Source of the DNA: Opitutales bacterium
GTDB taxonomy: Bacteria; Verrucomicrobiota; Verrucomicrobiia; Opitutales; UBA2987
Length of the DNA stretch: 64,000 nt
NCBI GenBank assembly: GCA_021772515.1
Contig: JAJFLU010000022.1
Coordinates: 1 to 64,000 of the forward strand
Direction of reading: 5' to 3'
The notes beneath the pieces are model-generated. The model saw only the letters and a program-made list of their open reading frames with translations. It had not been told where the DNA came from and searched no databases. This document shows, piece after piece, positions 1 through 9,902 of this stretch. Position 1 is the first letter of the stretch, and each line of letters opens with the position of its first letter. Made by a program: the position numbers and the translations under genes.

Positions 1-57
1 TTCGCACCTGCACCTCCGACCAGCTACATAGGCCGATTCTCGGTGCAGCCCGAATAA
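1..57 (+). CDS. Possible C-terminal end of a gene entering from the left
   Basis: Frame 1 is open from the first base and gives 18 residues (FAPAPPTSYIGRFSVQPE) before a TAA at 55-57. It may be the tail of a gene lying left of the window, inside the integrated element. There is too little sequence to assign a family, and an open frame of this length could be chance. Confidence 0.25.
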   Translation, partial: FAPAPPTSYIGRFSVQPE

Positions 58-592
58 CTGTCCTCGCAACCGAAAAAACCCAACCCAAAACCTTCCCCAT
101 AAACCCACCAAAAAAAGTGCGAAAGATTCTGGACACTACCGCTGGCAATCGGTGACCGAATTCACGGAGAACCGGATATCGTGGGTTATTATTCCAATGC
201 AACTGCAGGTGTTCTAGAAGCCTAAAGCCGTTCCCTTTCCGAAAAGCCAACAGGTGCGCCTGGAAGATTTATTGCAAGTTGCCATTTATGCCACTTGCCT
301 GAAAAACTCCTGGGTCCAAATCAAATGGATTACCGTCGGGTATTTCGATTTCAGGACTGTCAATCCCTTACAATGTAAAATCTCGTTCGTAAAATATGCT
401 GATCCAGAGCCCATATTAAATTTTGCCGAACAAGTCATTCGGCAAGATCAAGAGTCGAATTTCAAAATTGCTATTTAGCCCCTAAAATCTCTTTTCCTAC
501 TCTCCAAGCGGACTTTTAAGAATTGAAGGTAACGGTGATGTGCAAAAGTTGAAATATTCAGTTTCCTAATTTTCACTGCTATTAATTGGGTT
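58..592. other. Stretch without a supported gene, inside the integrated element
   Basis: This stretch lies between the left edge and the integrase, within the presumed mobile element. The only open frame of note runs 254-478 on the plus strand (GTG start, 74 residues). It has no recognisable domain and no clear ribosome binding site, and I do not call it a gene. I see no tRNA, CRISPR or IS end here. Confidence 0.4.
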
Positions 593-1816
593 CTAGCTCC
601 AGTCAAATTGATTGGGGGTGATTTTCCAGTAGGCCTCGGCCTCCTTTTTGAGAATTTGGCAGAGGTAGTTTTTCTGTATCATGTCCAGGGAGGTGGCGCA
701 TTGGGCGATGCACTCGTCTGCTCCGTCGGTTTTGTAAAGATTTGAAATAAAAGTATGGCGCATGATATCGTGTTCTTTTTGCTTTCCAGGTGGGAGAATC
801 GCATACTTTACTGCTCTAAACAGCTTTACTCGATTTGTCGGTGGGAATGGGAATTTTTTGGGGTTGGCTTTAAAGAAATTGAGCCAATCCAATAGGTTTG
901 GCTTAATGACGATTTCCCGGTTTCGGGTTCCCATTTTTTCTATAGTTTTTGGAACTTGGATGGTTGGATTATCGCAGTCCAAAAATATTCGATTCCACCC
1001 AAATTGGGGGAATTTTTTCGTGTTCCAGAACTTAACCATTTCCCCTCCTGGCCTCATACCGGTAAAGAAACCCCAAACAAACCAAGTGACGCAGTTTTGA
1101 TATATTGCTTCCTGAATGAGGGCTCGAACCTCGTCGTTAGTGCATATTTCCGGTAATCCCTCCTCCTGGTTCCTCACTCTTTCTATATAGATAAAAGGGT
1201 TTTCTTTGAGCGGCGGGTTGCTTAATTTTCTCATTCTCTGAGCACTATTAGACAACCAATTAAAAAAGGTACGAAGCACCTTGTCGCGGTGGAATCGGCA
1301 CGACATGCTTGCGAGATAGGCGTCCAATTCCTGAGAAGAAATGTCAGTCGGCTTGAAGTTGCCAAATCCTTTTCGAAAATGTTCTAGAAAGTATCGGCCT
1401 TCACGCTGCGTGTGTTCCCTTCGATTCTTTCTCAAATCATAGTATTGATCGATATATTCTGTCACTCTCCCAACACCAGATGTGTCCCGGTATTGCAAAA
1501 CAAACCACCGGACCGCAAATAGTATATCCCGTTTTTTGGCATCAAGGTTTGAGGTATTTTCTAGTTCCAAAAGCGCCAGATTCGCCCTTTCAAAATCGCC
1601 TTTTGATATACCGGGGCTTTTAGCTTTTTCCCACCATATCGTCTCTATCTCCTTCTTTTTGTTCTCAGCCGAATTCCTGGTCTTGTGGTAGCTACGGTGA
1701 TATTGCTCACCCGGAATAATACCCGAAAGTATCCAGCATTTCCGGCGGGTTCCGTCCTTTCTCTTGCTCCCGACGGGCTTTGCCCTTTTACTGACTTCGA
1801 GATTTACAGCCTTCAT
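593..1816 (-). CDS. Tyrosine recombinase / phage-type integrase
   Basis: A 407-residue site-specific recombinase expected to integrate and excise the element by cutting at a tRNA gene. Residues about 90-200 look like the helical core-binding domain; the catalytic domain follows. Visible active-site residues are Arg255 (in FTGMRPGGE), Arg353-His354 (in DIMRHTF) and the nucleophile Tyr384 (in MIQKNYL). Two canonical positions differ: the usual His of HxLRH is Asp350, and the usual GH before the tyrosine box reads AT. The gene is transcribed away from a displaced tRNA-Ala 3' end about 110 bp upstream, the normal place for an integrase beside its attachment site. ATG at 1816 is the natural start; the N-terminus is basic. 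The family call is secure. Whether it is active is not known. Confidence 0.92.
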   Translation of the reverse strand: MKAVNLEVSKRAKPVGSKRKDGTRRKCWILSGIIPGEQYHRSYHKTRNSAENKKKEIETIWWEKAKSPGISKGDFERANLALLELENTSNLDAKKRDILFAVRWFVLQYRDTSGVGRVTEYIDQYYDLRKNRREHTQREGRYFLEHFRKGFGNFKPTDISSQELDAYLASMSCRFHRDKVLRTFFNWLSNSAQRMRKLSNPPLKENPFIYIERVRNQEEGLPEICTNDEVRALIQEAIYQNCVTWFVWGFFTGMRPGGEMVKFWNTKKFPQFGWNRIFLDCDNPTIQVPKTIEKMGTRNREIVIKPNLLDWLNFFKANPKKFPFPPTNRVKLFRAVKYAILPPGKQKEHDIMRHTFISNLYKTDGADECIAQCATSLDMIQKNYLCQILKKEAEAYWKITPNQFDWS

Positions 1817-1928
1817 AGGCTACACTTTAGAAATCACATTCTTGAAAAGTCAAAAATATTGCGACGATTATGCGACGTTTTTTCGTATTACCTTTAAAAT
1901 AGCGTTTTAGTAGGCTTTATATCTTTGT

Positions 1929-1973
1929 ATGGCATGCAAGAGGTCGTCGGTTCGATCCCGATCGGCTCCACCA
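1929..1973 (+). other. Attachment site: displaced 3' end of tRNA-Ala(GGC)
   Basis: These 45 bases read as the second half of a tRNA-Ala: the anticodon loop ATGGCAT with anticodon GGC, the 3' anticodon strand GCAAG, a full T arm (GGTTCGATCCC), the 3' acceptor strand and the encoded CCA. The 5' half is missing: no D arm or 5' acceptor strand precedes it. With the integrase 112 bp to the left, this is best read as the att copy left at the right end of an element inserted into a tRNA-Ala gene. The reconstituted intact tRNA should then lie left of the window. Confidence 0.8.
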
Positions 1974-2775
1974 TTTTAAGTAACTGATAATTAAATAGAT
2001 AAGTTATTTAAATTGGTTCTTTACGGAATTTTGTGGGAGAGAATTACTTAATCAAAAAGGTGGAATGTGTTATTCATGAGTGTAGAGGCGCGCGACCGTT
2101 CATTTTTTCTCCTCTGCAGCCGGAGGGGCTGGCCGGTGTTTTTTGCATATTGAGGTGAACATCAGAGGGTTATGTATGGCCTACGAGTACTATGGAGTCG
2201 TTGGCTAACATGCGAAAAGGGTTAACAGTGAAGGGCCAATTGTTTACGCGGCTACTCATACCATGGCCACGCACTGCGAAAATTGGACAGGTTCCCACAA
2301 AAACTCACGAAGAACCATAATTCTTAATAATCCGTCCTGGGCATCTACGACTTAGCAACGATTTTCACGAATCGACGCCCAAAACCAAGACCCCAAGACC
2401 GAAAAACATTCACAGAATACAAGTCATATCCGTGAAAATCCGTGCAATCCGTGGTTAAAAAATTCTCCCCTAGCAAAAATCTGCGTTTATCTGCGAAATC
2501 TGTGGTTAAAAACTATCGAACAGCCAGAGTTGGAGCAACCACTCCGAGAAGCTGGCTTCAAGGCCAAAAACAAATTATAAGTTGGCATAAATTGTTCTAA
2601 TGGTGTGCCCGCTATCTTATGAAGGCCGCGCAAGGGATGTAGTTGGGGCGGCGGCGATTCACAATTCGATTGACCTGCCTTGGGATTTTTACAGCATACC
2701 AAATTCCTATGGATTTTCAGAAGATTCTGACTAGGGATTTTACTCCGTAAATCGTTGGAAATAGGATAACATTAT
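1974..2775. other. 800-bp gene-poor spacer between att site and tRNA-Thr
   Basis: No open frame here has codon use or homology I can support. The 71-residue minus-strand frame 2487-2702 overlaps the repeat at 2479-2512 and looks accidental. On the plus strand, roughly 2510-2580 can be read as a short peptide tail ending in FKAKNKL and a stop, which could be a gene relic. The stretch carries the twin repeat listed separately. Confidence 0.4.
2428..2512 (+). repeat. Twin 34-nt repeat built from three ATCYGYG heptamers
   Basis: Copy 1 is at 2428-2461 and copy 2 at 2479-2512, with starts 51 nt apart. Each contains three ATCCGTG or ATCTGCG heptamers at offsets 0, 10 and 19 and ends in GTGGTTAAAAA. 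The copies differ mainly by C/T exchanges inside the heptamers. Similar phrases recur between genes in several bacterial phyla; I know no function for them. The copies may fold or bind protein as iterated units. Confidence 0.7.
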
Positions 2776-2852
<77 letters not shown>

Positions 2853-2921
2853 GTTTTGGATTGTAGTTGCGTGTCGTTTTGGAGGCACTCTGGTGGATTG
2901 AATGTTGGTTGTGTCGATTAC

Positions 2922-5900
2922 CTAACGGCCTACCCGGAGGCGAATAAATCGGGTGATGGCACCGGCGTCATCCAGTGGCACGGTGTCGCGGACGCGGATG
3001 ATGGCGTTGCCTTGGGTATCTACTTCGCCGCCGGTGGAGATGTCCAATACTTGCCCGGCACCGGTTAACCACGGCCCATTGGCCAGATCGGCGGTCACTT
3101 CAACTGTATAGGTGAGGTCTGCGGCTTCGGTTGACATGGTGTAGGTTATGGCGAGGTATTGTTTACTATCGGAGGGGTCGGTGAAGATGCTCAAACCGGG
3201 CAAATTGATCGTGTCGGGCACTCCGGGGTCGAGGTCGAGGGCGTATTCGAGCAGGTTCGTGATTCCGTCACTCTCGGGGTCGCTGAGGTCGTCGGCATCT
3301 GCCGAATCGAATTTTGTGGGAAACATCCGGCGGCGCCAATCGTCGATGGGGATGTCTTTTATAGTGACGGTGGCGGCTGAGGGTTCGGCTATCGTATAGG
3401 CGGCATCGGGTTGGAGGGTCACGGTTACCGATTCGTCCCCTTCCGGCAGGCTATCGGAGATGGGCGTGACGGTGAGGGTGCCGATATCGTTGTCGATGGG
3501 TATTTCCAGAGATGCTGGTAGGGCCGTGTAGTCCGCATCGGCTGTGGCGGAACCGCTGACGCTGTATAGGACGTTGAGAATCTGGCTGAGGTCGCCCGAG
3601 GGCCGCTGCACGGTAAACAGGCCGGGGACATTGCCAAACTCCCGCGCTGTGGGTTGGGTTGCATTGATCACGACACCACCGAGGGTCGGGAAACTCAGGG
3701 GGTCCGCCGGGTTTGTACCCGCGTCGATCTCCTCTTGGTTGGTAAAGGTGTCGTTGTCAAAATCGTCACCCGGTAGGACATCATTAACCGTGGTAAATGC
3801 GTCCAGTGAATCGAAATCGACGACCAGCAATTCGGCCAGGTCGTTCATGCCATCGGCATCGCTATCATTGCCGGTAGCGCCGTCGGCCAGGCTAATTACG
3901 AATGTGCGCAGTTGCAGAGGGCTATTCTCAAAAAGTGTGAAAATACGGGCCTTCTGCCCTGATTCGGGAGCGACTCTCAGGCTCGAATAACGGCCCAGTG
4001 GATTACCGGTAAGTGATTGTATCTGGCCGAGCAAATTCCCTTCGGGATCGGTGAACGCATAGGATATCGACACACTGTCGAGCCCGGTTTCGGTCCACAC
4101 AAACAGGATGGCTGGCTGCGTTGCATCGTCGAGAAAAACGGTTTCGAGTTCGACCGGCAGCACATTGAGGGCGAAAGTTGTGCTTTTCGCGTAGGCGCCA
4201 GCGGGTGTGCCAGCCGAATAGAAGCTGAAGCCGAGCGTTTCATGCACGCCGGTTATGCGGTAAACTCCATCCGGCGTGGCCTGACTGGAAATATTGCCCT
4301 GCCAGCCGGTAGTCCCGATTTGGGTGGCTGCTCCGGGAGTAGTCATGCCGTCCCAACGGTAGTAGTTGAGAGCCGCATTTCCTGAAACATAGTGGATGTG
4401 GACCTCCGCCGGACCGGTTGGGCCTGTTGCCGCGACATCAAAAGCGGCAATGGATTCGGTGGTTCCAAAATCCGCCAATGATGACCATGCGCCGCCCGCA
4501 AAGGAGGAGGCCCGTATCTGGGAATCTCCCGAAACCGCCCCTCCGACCGAGTCCAGCGCCACCAATGCGACGAGGGTTCCGCTTTGAACCAATCGCAGGG
4601 AGGCGGGTGCGCCGGACAGCGGGCCGATTGTCGCCGCAGTGGAAAAATTTCCGCCCGCGTTGTCCGATAGGACATATTGCAAATTGGAGGGAGCAAAAGG
4701 ATCGTCGATATCGGCTGATTCTATCTGTGCCCAGGCGACCAGAACGCGCCCGTCGCCGAGTTCCAGAATCTGCGGCTGAAGGATGGCCGGAGCAGTGCTC
4801 AGAACGGTGGGAGCGCCGAATTGCGAGGGCCCGGTCTCCTCGGCCAAAAGGAGCCTCATGTCGCCGGTCGTCATATCCTTGTCGATGAAAAGGACACGAC
4901 CGCCGGTGGCCGCATCGAGATTGCCCAAAGGTATGAAATCATCGACTAAACCCGGTGATGCGCCCTTAAAATCGGGGTTGGGAAAGATGGTCAAGGTGCT
5001 CACGGACCGGGTAATTTCCATGGGAATTAGCTGAAAAAGGGTTTCCGTGCCGAATTGGGCATCGAACTTGAGCAGGCTCCAGCTCCACTCTTTTTTGAAC
5101 TCTTTGATCGGGGTTTTCAAAAAGGCATCGATATTGGCGGTGGCTTCACCATTAATCCGTTTGATCGGCGGCCAGTCACCAAATGCGTTGGGGGTAATCG
5201 TGACGGAAGGTTTGCCCCCGCAATCGTCGCCTGTCAGTTTGATTTTTCCCGTCATTCCCGCGTTACCTCCGATGGCATCAGCCTTCAGACCGACATCGAA
5301 CCGGAAACAAAGTTTGTAGGCATTCGCGCAATCGGGGTCGCCGCTGTTTTCGGGTTCGTTGCCTCCGAGGAAATGCCGACGACGGACCTGTGGATCGGGG
5401 TCGATGGTGGTGCCGAAAGTTATATCCTGAGGTCTGACTGTTTCCCAACAGAAGGTGGTATCCAGTCCGGCGCCAGCGCCGGTCGTCCCGAAAAAGCTCA
5501 AAACATTAAATTTATCCAGAGCCGTCAGTGCAGGGCCAACATAGGGCATCTTGCCAAGGATGGGTTGGAGATTCATCTCGAACGAGGAATCCATGTTGAA
5601 ATTCACCTGATTGGTGAGCCGCACATCCCAGGGCGCTCCGGGATCGACATTTTTAGCCGCTTCGGTCGTCACCGAGCCTTCAACAGAGAATTTAGTATCG
5701 GGTTTGAACCCCTTGAGCAGCTTGGGTTCAAAGTTTTTGATTTCGATGTCCTCTTTTTTAACCGTGCTGGTGATGGAAAGGGCCAGCTTTTTGTCCTTGC
5801 CCGGCATGGTGATGGCGGCCTCGCTCTTGAACTCCGCGCCGACGATTCCCGCCGCCAATCCGGTGAGGTTCGCTCCGGGGGTGTCCTGTCCCTCTTTTTG

Positions 5901-8900
5901 CAGGAGAGTGAGCTTGTATTCGTAGTCGATGAAATTGGTGTCCACATCCATCTCTTTGTGACGGGCAATGGTGGCGGTGAATTCGGGAAAGGGGAGGAAC
6001 TTGCCGTCCGGCACGAACTTCTTGATTTCCTCCTGTGTCGTGGCCACCCCACCGGCGAAACCGATGATATCGAAGGCAAATGCCAGCCACGGCGGGATGG
6101 GCACACCGGTTAGCCTCTTGGCCTCGTCCATCCCCGTGTAGGGCACATCGTAAATGGCGGTCGATCCGGATTTTGCGATCACGATCAAAACAGGGTCGAA
6201 ATCTCCGGGCGGTAATTCCCATAACTTGATCTTGCCGGTGGCATCGAACAGATTGGCGGCGGCGTCGAATTCCGTAACGGTTTTTGAACGGCTAAAGAAG
6301 GTGGCGCTTTTGGTTTCTCCGAAATCGGGCAGTTTGGAAAAATTGCTCAACACCTGCGCGATGGCGACGGGGTCGGTGGAGGGGGGGAGATTCAATACCG
6401 TGGGATCCGAGGAATAGAAATCCTTGGCGAATTCCCGCCGGTCAACGAGCCAGACTTCTTCGATGTCATCGACCATCGTAACGTTTTGGGCAGGGCCGGC
6501 GGAACCATCGGGCAGGTCGAATCCGGGCAGTTGGTAGTTATGCGTCTTCCGCCGGATGCGGAGGTTCCAGGTGGCCGTCAGGGTGGCTTCGGCGGTGAGG
6601 GAAAAGGCATCCTGCCCGCCCGTTTTGTTGACCCCCGGCAGGAACGCGCCCTCGCGGTCTAAAGGCACTCCGGTAGTGGTGATTTCGGGTCGAGGGAGGA
6701 GGGTGAGGTCGAGCGTCACAGTATGGCGGAAATTGGTCGAAGGATCGTTGATCACCTCGGTTGCGGCGGAGGCATCGAGCCTGTGCAGCATGGGCTGAAA
6801 ACCCGGAGCTTCGATTCTGACAAAGTAATCGCGAAAACCGGGAATGCTGTTGAAAGTGACGACTCCATTCGCATCGGTGGGAAATTTTGTTCGACCCGAA
6901 AAAGTGTTGAAATTTCTCAGGGGCACGCCGTTTGAGGCCAGCAATTCCACTGAGACGTTTTCCATAAATGCCAGCGTCTCGCTATTTCGCACCGTGATGA
7001 CCGCCTCCATTCCCTGATCGACGATGATGGTTTGCTTGATGTTGATTGTGCCCGATATGCTCACTTCCGGGGTTGGATTTAAGTTTTCCCAAACCCAGTT
7101 ATCTACCCCGAATGGCTGGGAAATGGAGGAAGTTCGGGTGAAAGCCGCATTGGCAAACGGAGTCACAAAATTGTCTCCAACATCATCTTGAACCCGAAAA
7201 TTTACCCCGTTGACGGTGCGTGTAAGGTCGTTCTTGAGCCTCGCCTCGACGGTGAAGTTGGTAGTTATTACCGGTGGGCCGTCCGGGACAGTGTTGCTTG
7301 GCCCGCCAGTCCCGACACGAATCGTTGAGCCAGGGGCGACGGATATCCAGCCGCCGTTTTCATTGACCCAGCCGTTGGTCCAGCCGGTGGGCGGAGCACC
7401 GGGGCCGCTGAAAAGCCCGCTTACGTAACCCACCGAAACCAGATCCACGGTGGTTTGGACAGCCGGGTCATAGGCCTCATTGGTTGAATTCCAGAACTGC
7501 GTATTGATGACCGCCTCGGTTATACCGGGGAAGGTGGAGGTCACTTGCTCGGTCGTAATCAAGTTGAGTGGTGCGGAAACATCGTTATCGCCAGTTCTTG
7601 GGAAATCGTCGAAATTCATTGTCGGAGCGTTTCCAGGGCTCGGATAATCGAAAACAGATATCCTTTGAGGCGGATTTGTATTGAAACGCGGGTGGGTGAT
7701 ACTGAAATCGTATTCACCGGGCGGCACATCCACCCAAGTGGCTTGGACATCGGTGGTAAAATCGTTTGCCATCGTCCCGTTTATGACGGCACCTCCGACG
7801 ACGGGGGTCAGCTTCGGGTCACCGAGAGCCACAATGTCGCGGTAGCCGACTGAAAGCAGTGGCACGTCTTCGTCGAATGAATTCTTCGTGAAGCCCGGTA
7901 TCAGGAATAGCGTGGGATCGAAGGAAATTGAGTTATCTCCGATAATCTGCACCGGCACTCGAACCTGCACGACGTCTTTGCGCAGGAGCAGCTCCAACTC
8001 GACAATATCATGCTCCCCGATGGGAATTCCCGTTACGTCGAAAAAATTGTCGATTGCTGAGGAAATGCCGAAAGCGTGCGGCCATCGTTCCCACATGGGC
8101 CATTCTTTGCGGCTGCCTTCCCCAAGGATAGCTGCGAGAGAGCTCGAGGCAATGGGAGTTTCAATGACGGCCTCGCCCCAATACTCGTCCATTCCTGCCA
8201 CTAAAATTCCATAAATACCAGGAAGTATGGTGAGTGTGAATTGTCCGGAGGCATCCGTGGTCACCGATACTTCTTTTTGCCCCACCGGCAGGATGTCCAC
8301 TCCCTCCTTTTCTTTGAAAGTGATGACCTTGTTGGCCACGGGCAGGTAGGCGAGTTGGTCCTCCGGTTCACTGCGTCGGTCGGCGGCCATCAGTCGGCCC
8401 CGCACGGTGGTGGGCTGGAATTCCACCGGCAGATCGACGGTTGTTTGTCCCAACTTGCTCACCTCGACAAATACCTCGCCGACCGCCTGACCGGCGAAAA
8501 ACTCCTCCAGTTCTTCGGCTTGACCGGTCTGCATTTGCACCCCGGAAGCGGCTTGACCGGTCGCCGTAACCCTGTAGCGCCCCGGCAATAGGTAATCGTA
8601 GAAGGCAAATTCGGTCAGGGGATCGGCAAAGAAGTGAAAATATGTGCGTTCGATGCCCTCGGTATTGGTCCCCTTTATCCCAACCAGTTTGTTGCCTATA
8701 TAATCGGCGAGAAAAGTGTCTTGATAGTTGTGGACGAACCGCACCTTGAGGAATCTATCCTCGTAGGTGAGGTCGAGTTGCTGGATGCCAGTGGGCAGGG
8801 CGCCATCTACATCGGGGTCGATTATTTTTTCCTCGGGGAAGTAACCGAGCCGCTTGGGCATGGCTTTGTAGCGCACCCCGGGCAGCCTCTTGAAGGTCAC

Positions 8901-9743
8901 CTCGCCCATGTCATCGGTAACGCCGGTTCGCGGCGGAATGACGGGAATATTGGGGTTGGTTGGGTCGAAACCCTCCAAGGTGACAAATACGCCCTTCATG
9001 AGGACGGGGTCAAAGGCGCTGGGATCGGTCACATCGAGATTGTTGGGTTCGACCACGCGGAAAGTCAGGGTCTGCTCGTCGGGTTTCAGGTAAACCTGCG
9101 CCATGTGGGGCTGATCGATGAGTGATTTATCGTTGGCTTTGCCCTCGGTCGTGAAACTCTCCCACTTACTGCGCGCGCCGGGATCGCCCGCAGTATTGAT
9201 TTTAAACCGGTAAAAACCCGCCAATGCCCCGTGCAGGGTGACGGCCCCGCCGGCATCGGTTTGAAGGGTAAAACTTGTGGCGGGGGCCGCATCTCCCGCT
9301 GCGGCAAATCGCTCGATAACGACGGGGCAATTGACCAGCCCCCAACCCGATACCGCGCCATTTACCTGCACAAAGATATCGAAAAAAGAGTCGGGGGAGG
9401 TGATTTCAGCCCGGAGAGTGAGCCGAAAATTCTGCTTGGCCCGCTCGGCTGAACCGAAGGTGCGCGTCTCTATGATTTCATTGTAAACCAGATGGATGGC
9501 CTTGATATCGAAGGTGCCCGTTGAAATTCCCGGTATCTCATAGAAGCCAAACGGACCCGTCGTGGTGGACAACTGAGGGACTCCCCCAACTTCGACGGAG
9601 ACCACCGCGCCCTCGATCGGCAAGCCCGTTCCGGCGTCGGTGACCTGCCCCCGAAGTTCGCTATCCTGAGCGAGCAGGGGATTTGCGAAGAATAAGAGAA
9701 AACCCGGAAGCAATATGCGGAAAAACAATCGGAACGAGCACAT
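2922..9743 (-). CDS. Giant secreted surface protein with carboxypeptidase-regulatory-like and Calx-beta domains
   Basis: A 2273-residue exported protein with a signal peptide at residues 1-25 (hydrophobic FRILLPGFLLFFA, then AQ). Beta-sandwich repeats of the carboxypeptidase-regulatory/CnaB type begin directly after it (LRGQVTDAGTGLPIEGAVVSVE) and recur through much of the protein. Near the C-terminus are Asp-rich, calcium-binding-like repeats (NDSDADGMNDLAELL, DDFDNDTFTNQEEIDAGTNP). A Calx-beta-like domain follows (YSVSGSATADADYTALP, LPEGDESVTVTL). The last part, with DGITNLLEYALDLDP, matches a terminal module common in Opitutae exported proteins. I see no catalytic motif. Adhesion, a matrix role or substrate binding at the surface is possible, but the function is unknown. 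The gene is monocistronic and divergent from the MFS gene. Confidence 0.88.
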   Translation of the reverse strand: MCSFRLFFRILLPGFLLFFANPLLAQDSELRGQVTDAGTGLPIEGAVVSVEVGGVPQLSTTTGPFGFYEIPGISTGTFDIKAIHLVYNEIIETRTFGSAERAKQNFRLTLRAEITSPDSFFDIFVQVNGAVSGWGLVNCPVVIERFAAAGDAAPATSFTLQTDAGGAVTLHGALAGFYRFKINTAGDPGARSKWESFTTEGKANDKSLIDQPHMAQVYLKPDEQTLTFRVVEPNNLDVTDPSAFDPVLMKGVFVTLEGFDPTNPNIPVIPPRTGVTDDMGEVTFKRLPGVRYKAMPKRLGYFPEEKIIDPDVDGALPTGIQQLDLTYEDRFLKVRFVHNYQDTFLADYIGNKLVGIKGTNTEGIERTYFHFFADPLTEFAFYDYLLPGRYRVTATGQAASGVQMQTGQAEELEEFFAGQAVGEVFVEVSKLGQTTVDLPVEFQPTTVRGRLMAADRRSEPEDQLAYLPVANKVITFKEKEGVDILPVGQKEVSVTTDASGQFTLTILPGIYGILVAGMDEYWGEAVIETPIASSSLAAILGEGSRKEWPMWERWPHAFGISSAIDNFFDVTGIPIGEHDIVELELLLRKDVVQVRVPVQIIGDNSISFDPTLFLIPGFTKNSFDEDVPLLSVGYRDIVALGDPKLTPVVGGAVINGTMANDFTTDVQATWVDVPPGEYDFSITHPRFNTNPPQRISVFDYPSPGNAPTMNFDDFPRTGDNDVSAPLNLITTEQVTSTFPGITEAVINTQFWNSTNEAYDPAVQTTVDLVSVGYVSGLFSGPGAPPTGWTNGWVNENGGWISVAPGSTIRVGTGGPSNTVPDGPPVITTNFTVEARLKNDLTRTVNGVNFRVQDDVGDNFVTPFANAAFTRTSSISQPFGVDNWVWENLNPTPEVSISGTINIKQTIIVDQGMEAVITVRNSETLAFMENVSVELLASNGVPLRNFNTFSGRTKFPTDANGVVTFNSIPGFRDYFVRIEAPGFQPMLHRLDASAATEVINDPSTNFRHTVTLDLTLLPRPEITTTGVPLDREGAFLPGVNKTGGQDAFSLTAEATLTATWNLRIRRKTHNYQLPGFDLPDGSAGPAQNVTMVDDIEEVWLVDRREFAKDFYSSDPTVLNLPPSTDPVAIAQVLSNFSKLPDFGETKSATFFSRSKTVTEFDAAANLFDATGKIKLWELPPGDFDPVLIVIAKSGSTAIYDVPYTGMDEAKRLTGVPIPPWLAFAFDIIGFAGGVATTQEEIKKFVPDGKFLPFPEFTATIARHKEMDVDTNFIDYEYKLTLLQKEGQDTPGANLTGLAAGIVGAEFKSEAAITMPGKDKKLALSITSTVKKEDIEIKNFEPKLLKGFKPDTKFSVEGSVTTEAAKNVDPGAPWDVRLTNQVNFNMDSSFEMNLQPILGKMPYVGPALTALDKFNVLSFFGTTGAGAGLDTTFCWETVRPQDITFGTTIDPDPQVRRRHFLGGNEPENSGDPDCANAYKLCFRFDVGLKADAIGGNAGMTGKIKLTGDDCGGKPSVTITPNAFGDWPPIKRINGEATANIDAFLKTPIKEFKKEWSWSLLKFDAQFGTETLFQLIPMEITRSVSTLTIFPNPDFKGASPGLVDDFIPLGNLDAATGGRVLFIDKDMTTGDMRLLLAEETGPSQFGAPTVLSTAPAILQPQILELGDGRVLVAWAQIESADIDDPFAPSNLQYVLSDNAGGNFSTAATIGPLSGAPASLRLVQSGTLVALVALDSVGGAVSGDSQIRASSFAGGAWSSLADFGTTESIAAFDVAATGPTGPAEVHIHYVSGNAALNYYRWDGMTTPGAATQIGTTGWQGNISSQATPDGVYRITGVHETLGFSFYSAGTPAGAYAKSTTFALNVLPVELETVFLDDATQPAILFVWTETGLDSVSISYAFTDPEGNLLGQIQSLTGNPLGRYSSLRVAPESGQKARIFTLFENSPLQLRTFVISLADGATGNDSDADGMNDLAELLVVDFDSLDAFTTVNDVLPGDDFDNDTFTNQEEIDAGTNPADPLSFPTLGGVVINATQPTAREFGNVPGLFTVQRPSGDLSQILNVLYSVSGSATADADYTALPASLEIPIDNDIGTLTVTPISDSLPEGDESVTVTLQPDAAYTIAEPSAATVTIKDIPIDDWRRRMFPTKFDSADADDLSDPESDGITNLLEYALDLDPGVPDTINLPGLSIFTDPSDSKQYLAITYTMSTEAADLTYTVEVTADLANGPWLTGAGQVLDISTGGEVDTQGNAIIRVRDTVPLDDAGAITRFIRLRVGR

Positions 9744-9902
9744 TTAGAGCCCTTTCTAGGAGTAGAAGTTAAACGAGAAATCTATAAAATTAATACGCCC
9801 TCCAAACTAACCGATATAGCCAAACGCGGCAACTATAAAAGCGTATGCGGAGATATTCTTTAGACTGGATTTCGCTGTTTGCAGGGGTATTATCCAATCT
9901 GC

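Noticed and set aside
1929..1973. Complete tRNA-Ala gene
   Set aside because: Only the 3' 45 nt are present; no 5' acceptor strand or D arm precedes, so it is a displaced 3' end rather than a gene.
2487..2702. 71-residue minus-strand frame in the gene-poor spacer
   Set aside because: It runs through the 34-nt repeat and has no ribosome binding site or domain; likely chance.
5055..6113. 352-residue plus-strand frame inside the giant surface-protein gene
   Set aside because: It is antisense to a clear domain-bearing frame with a signal peptide, and it shows no family features of its own.
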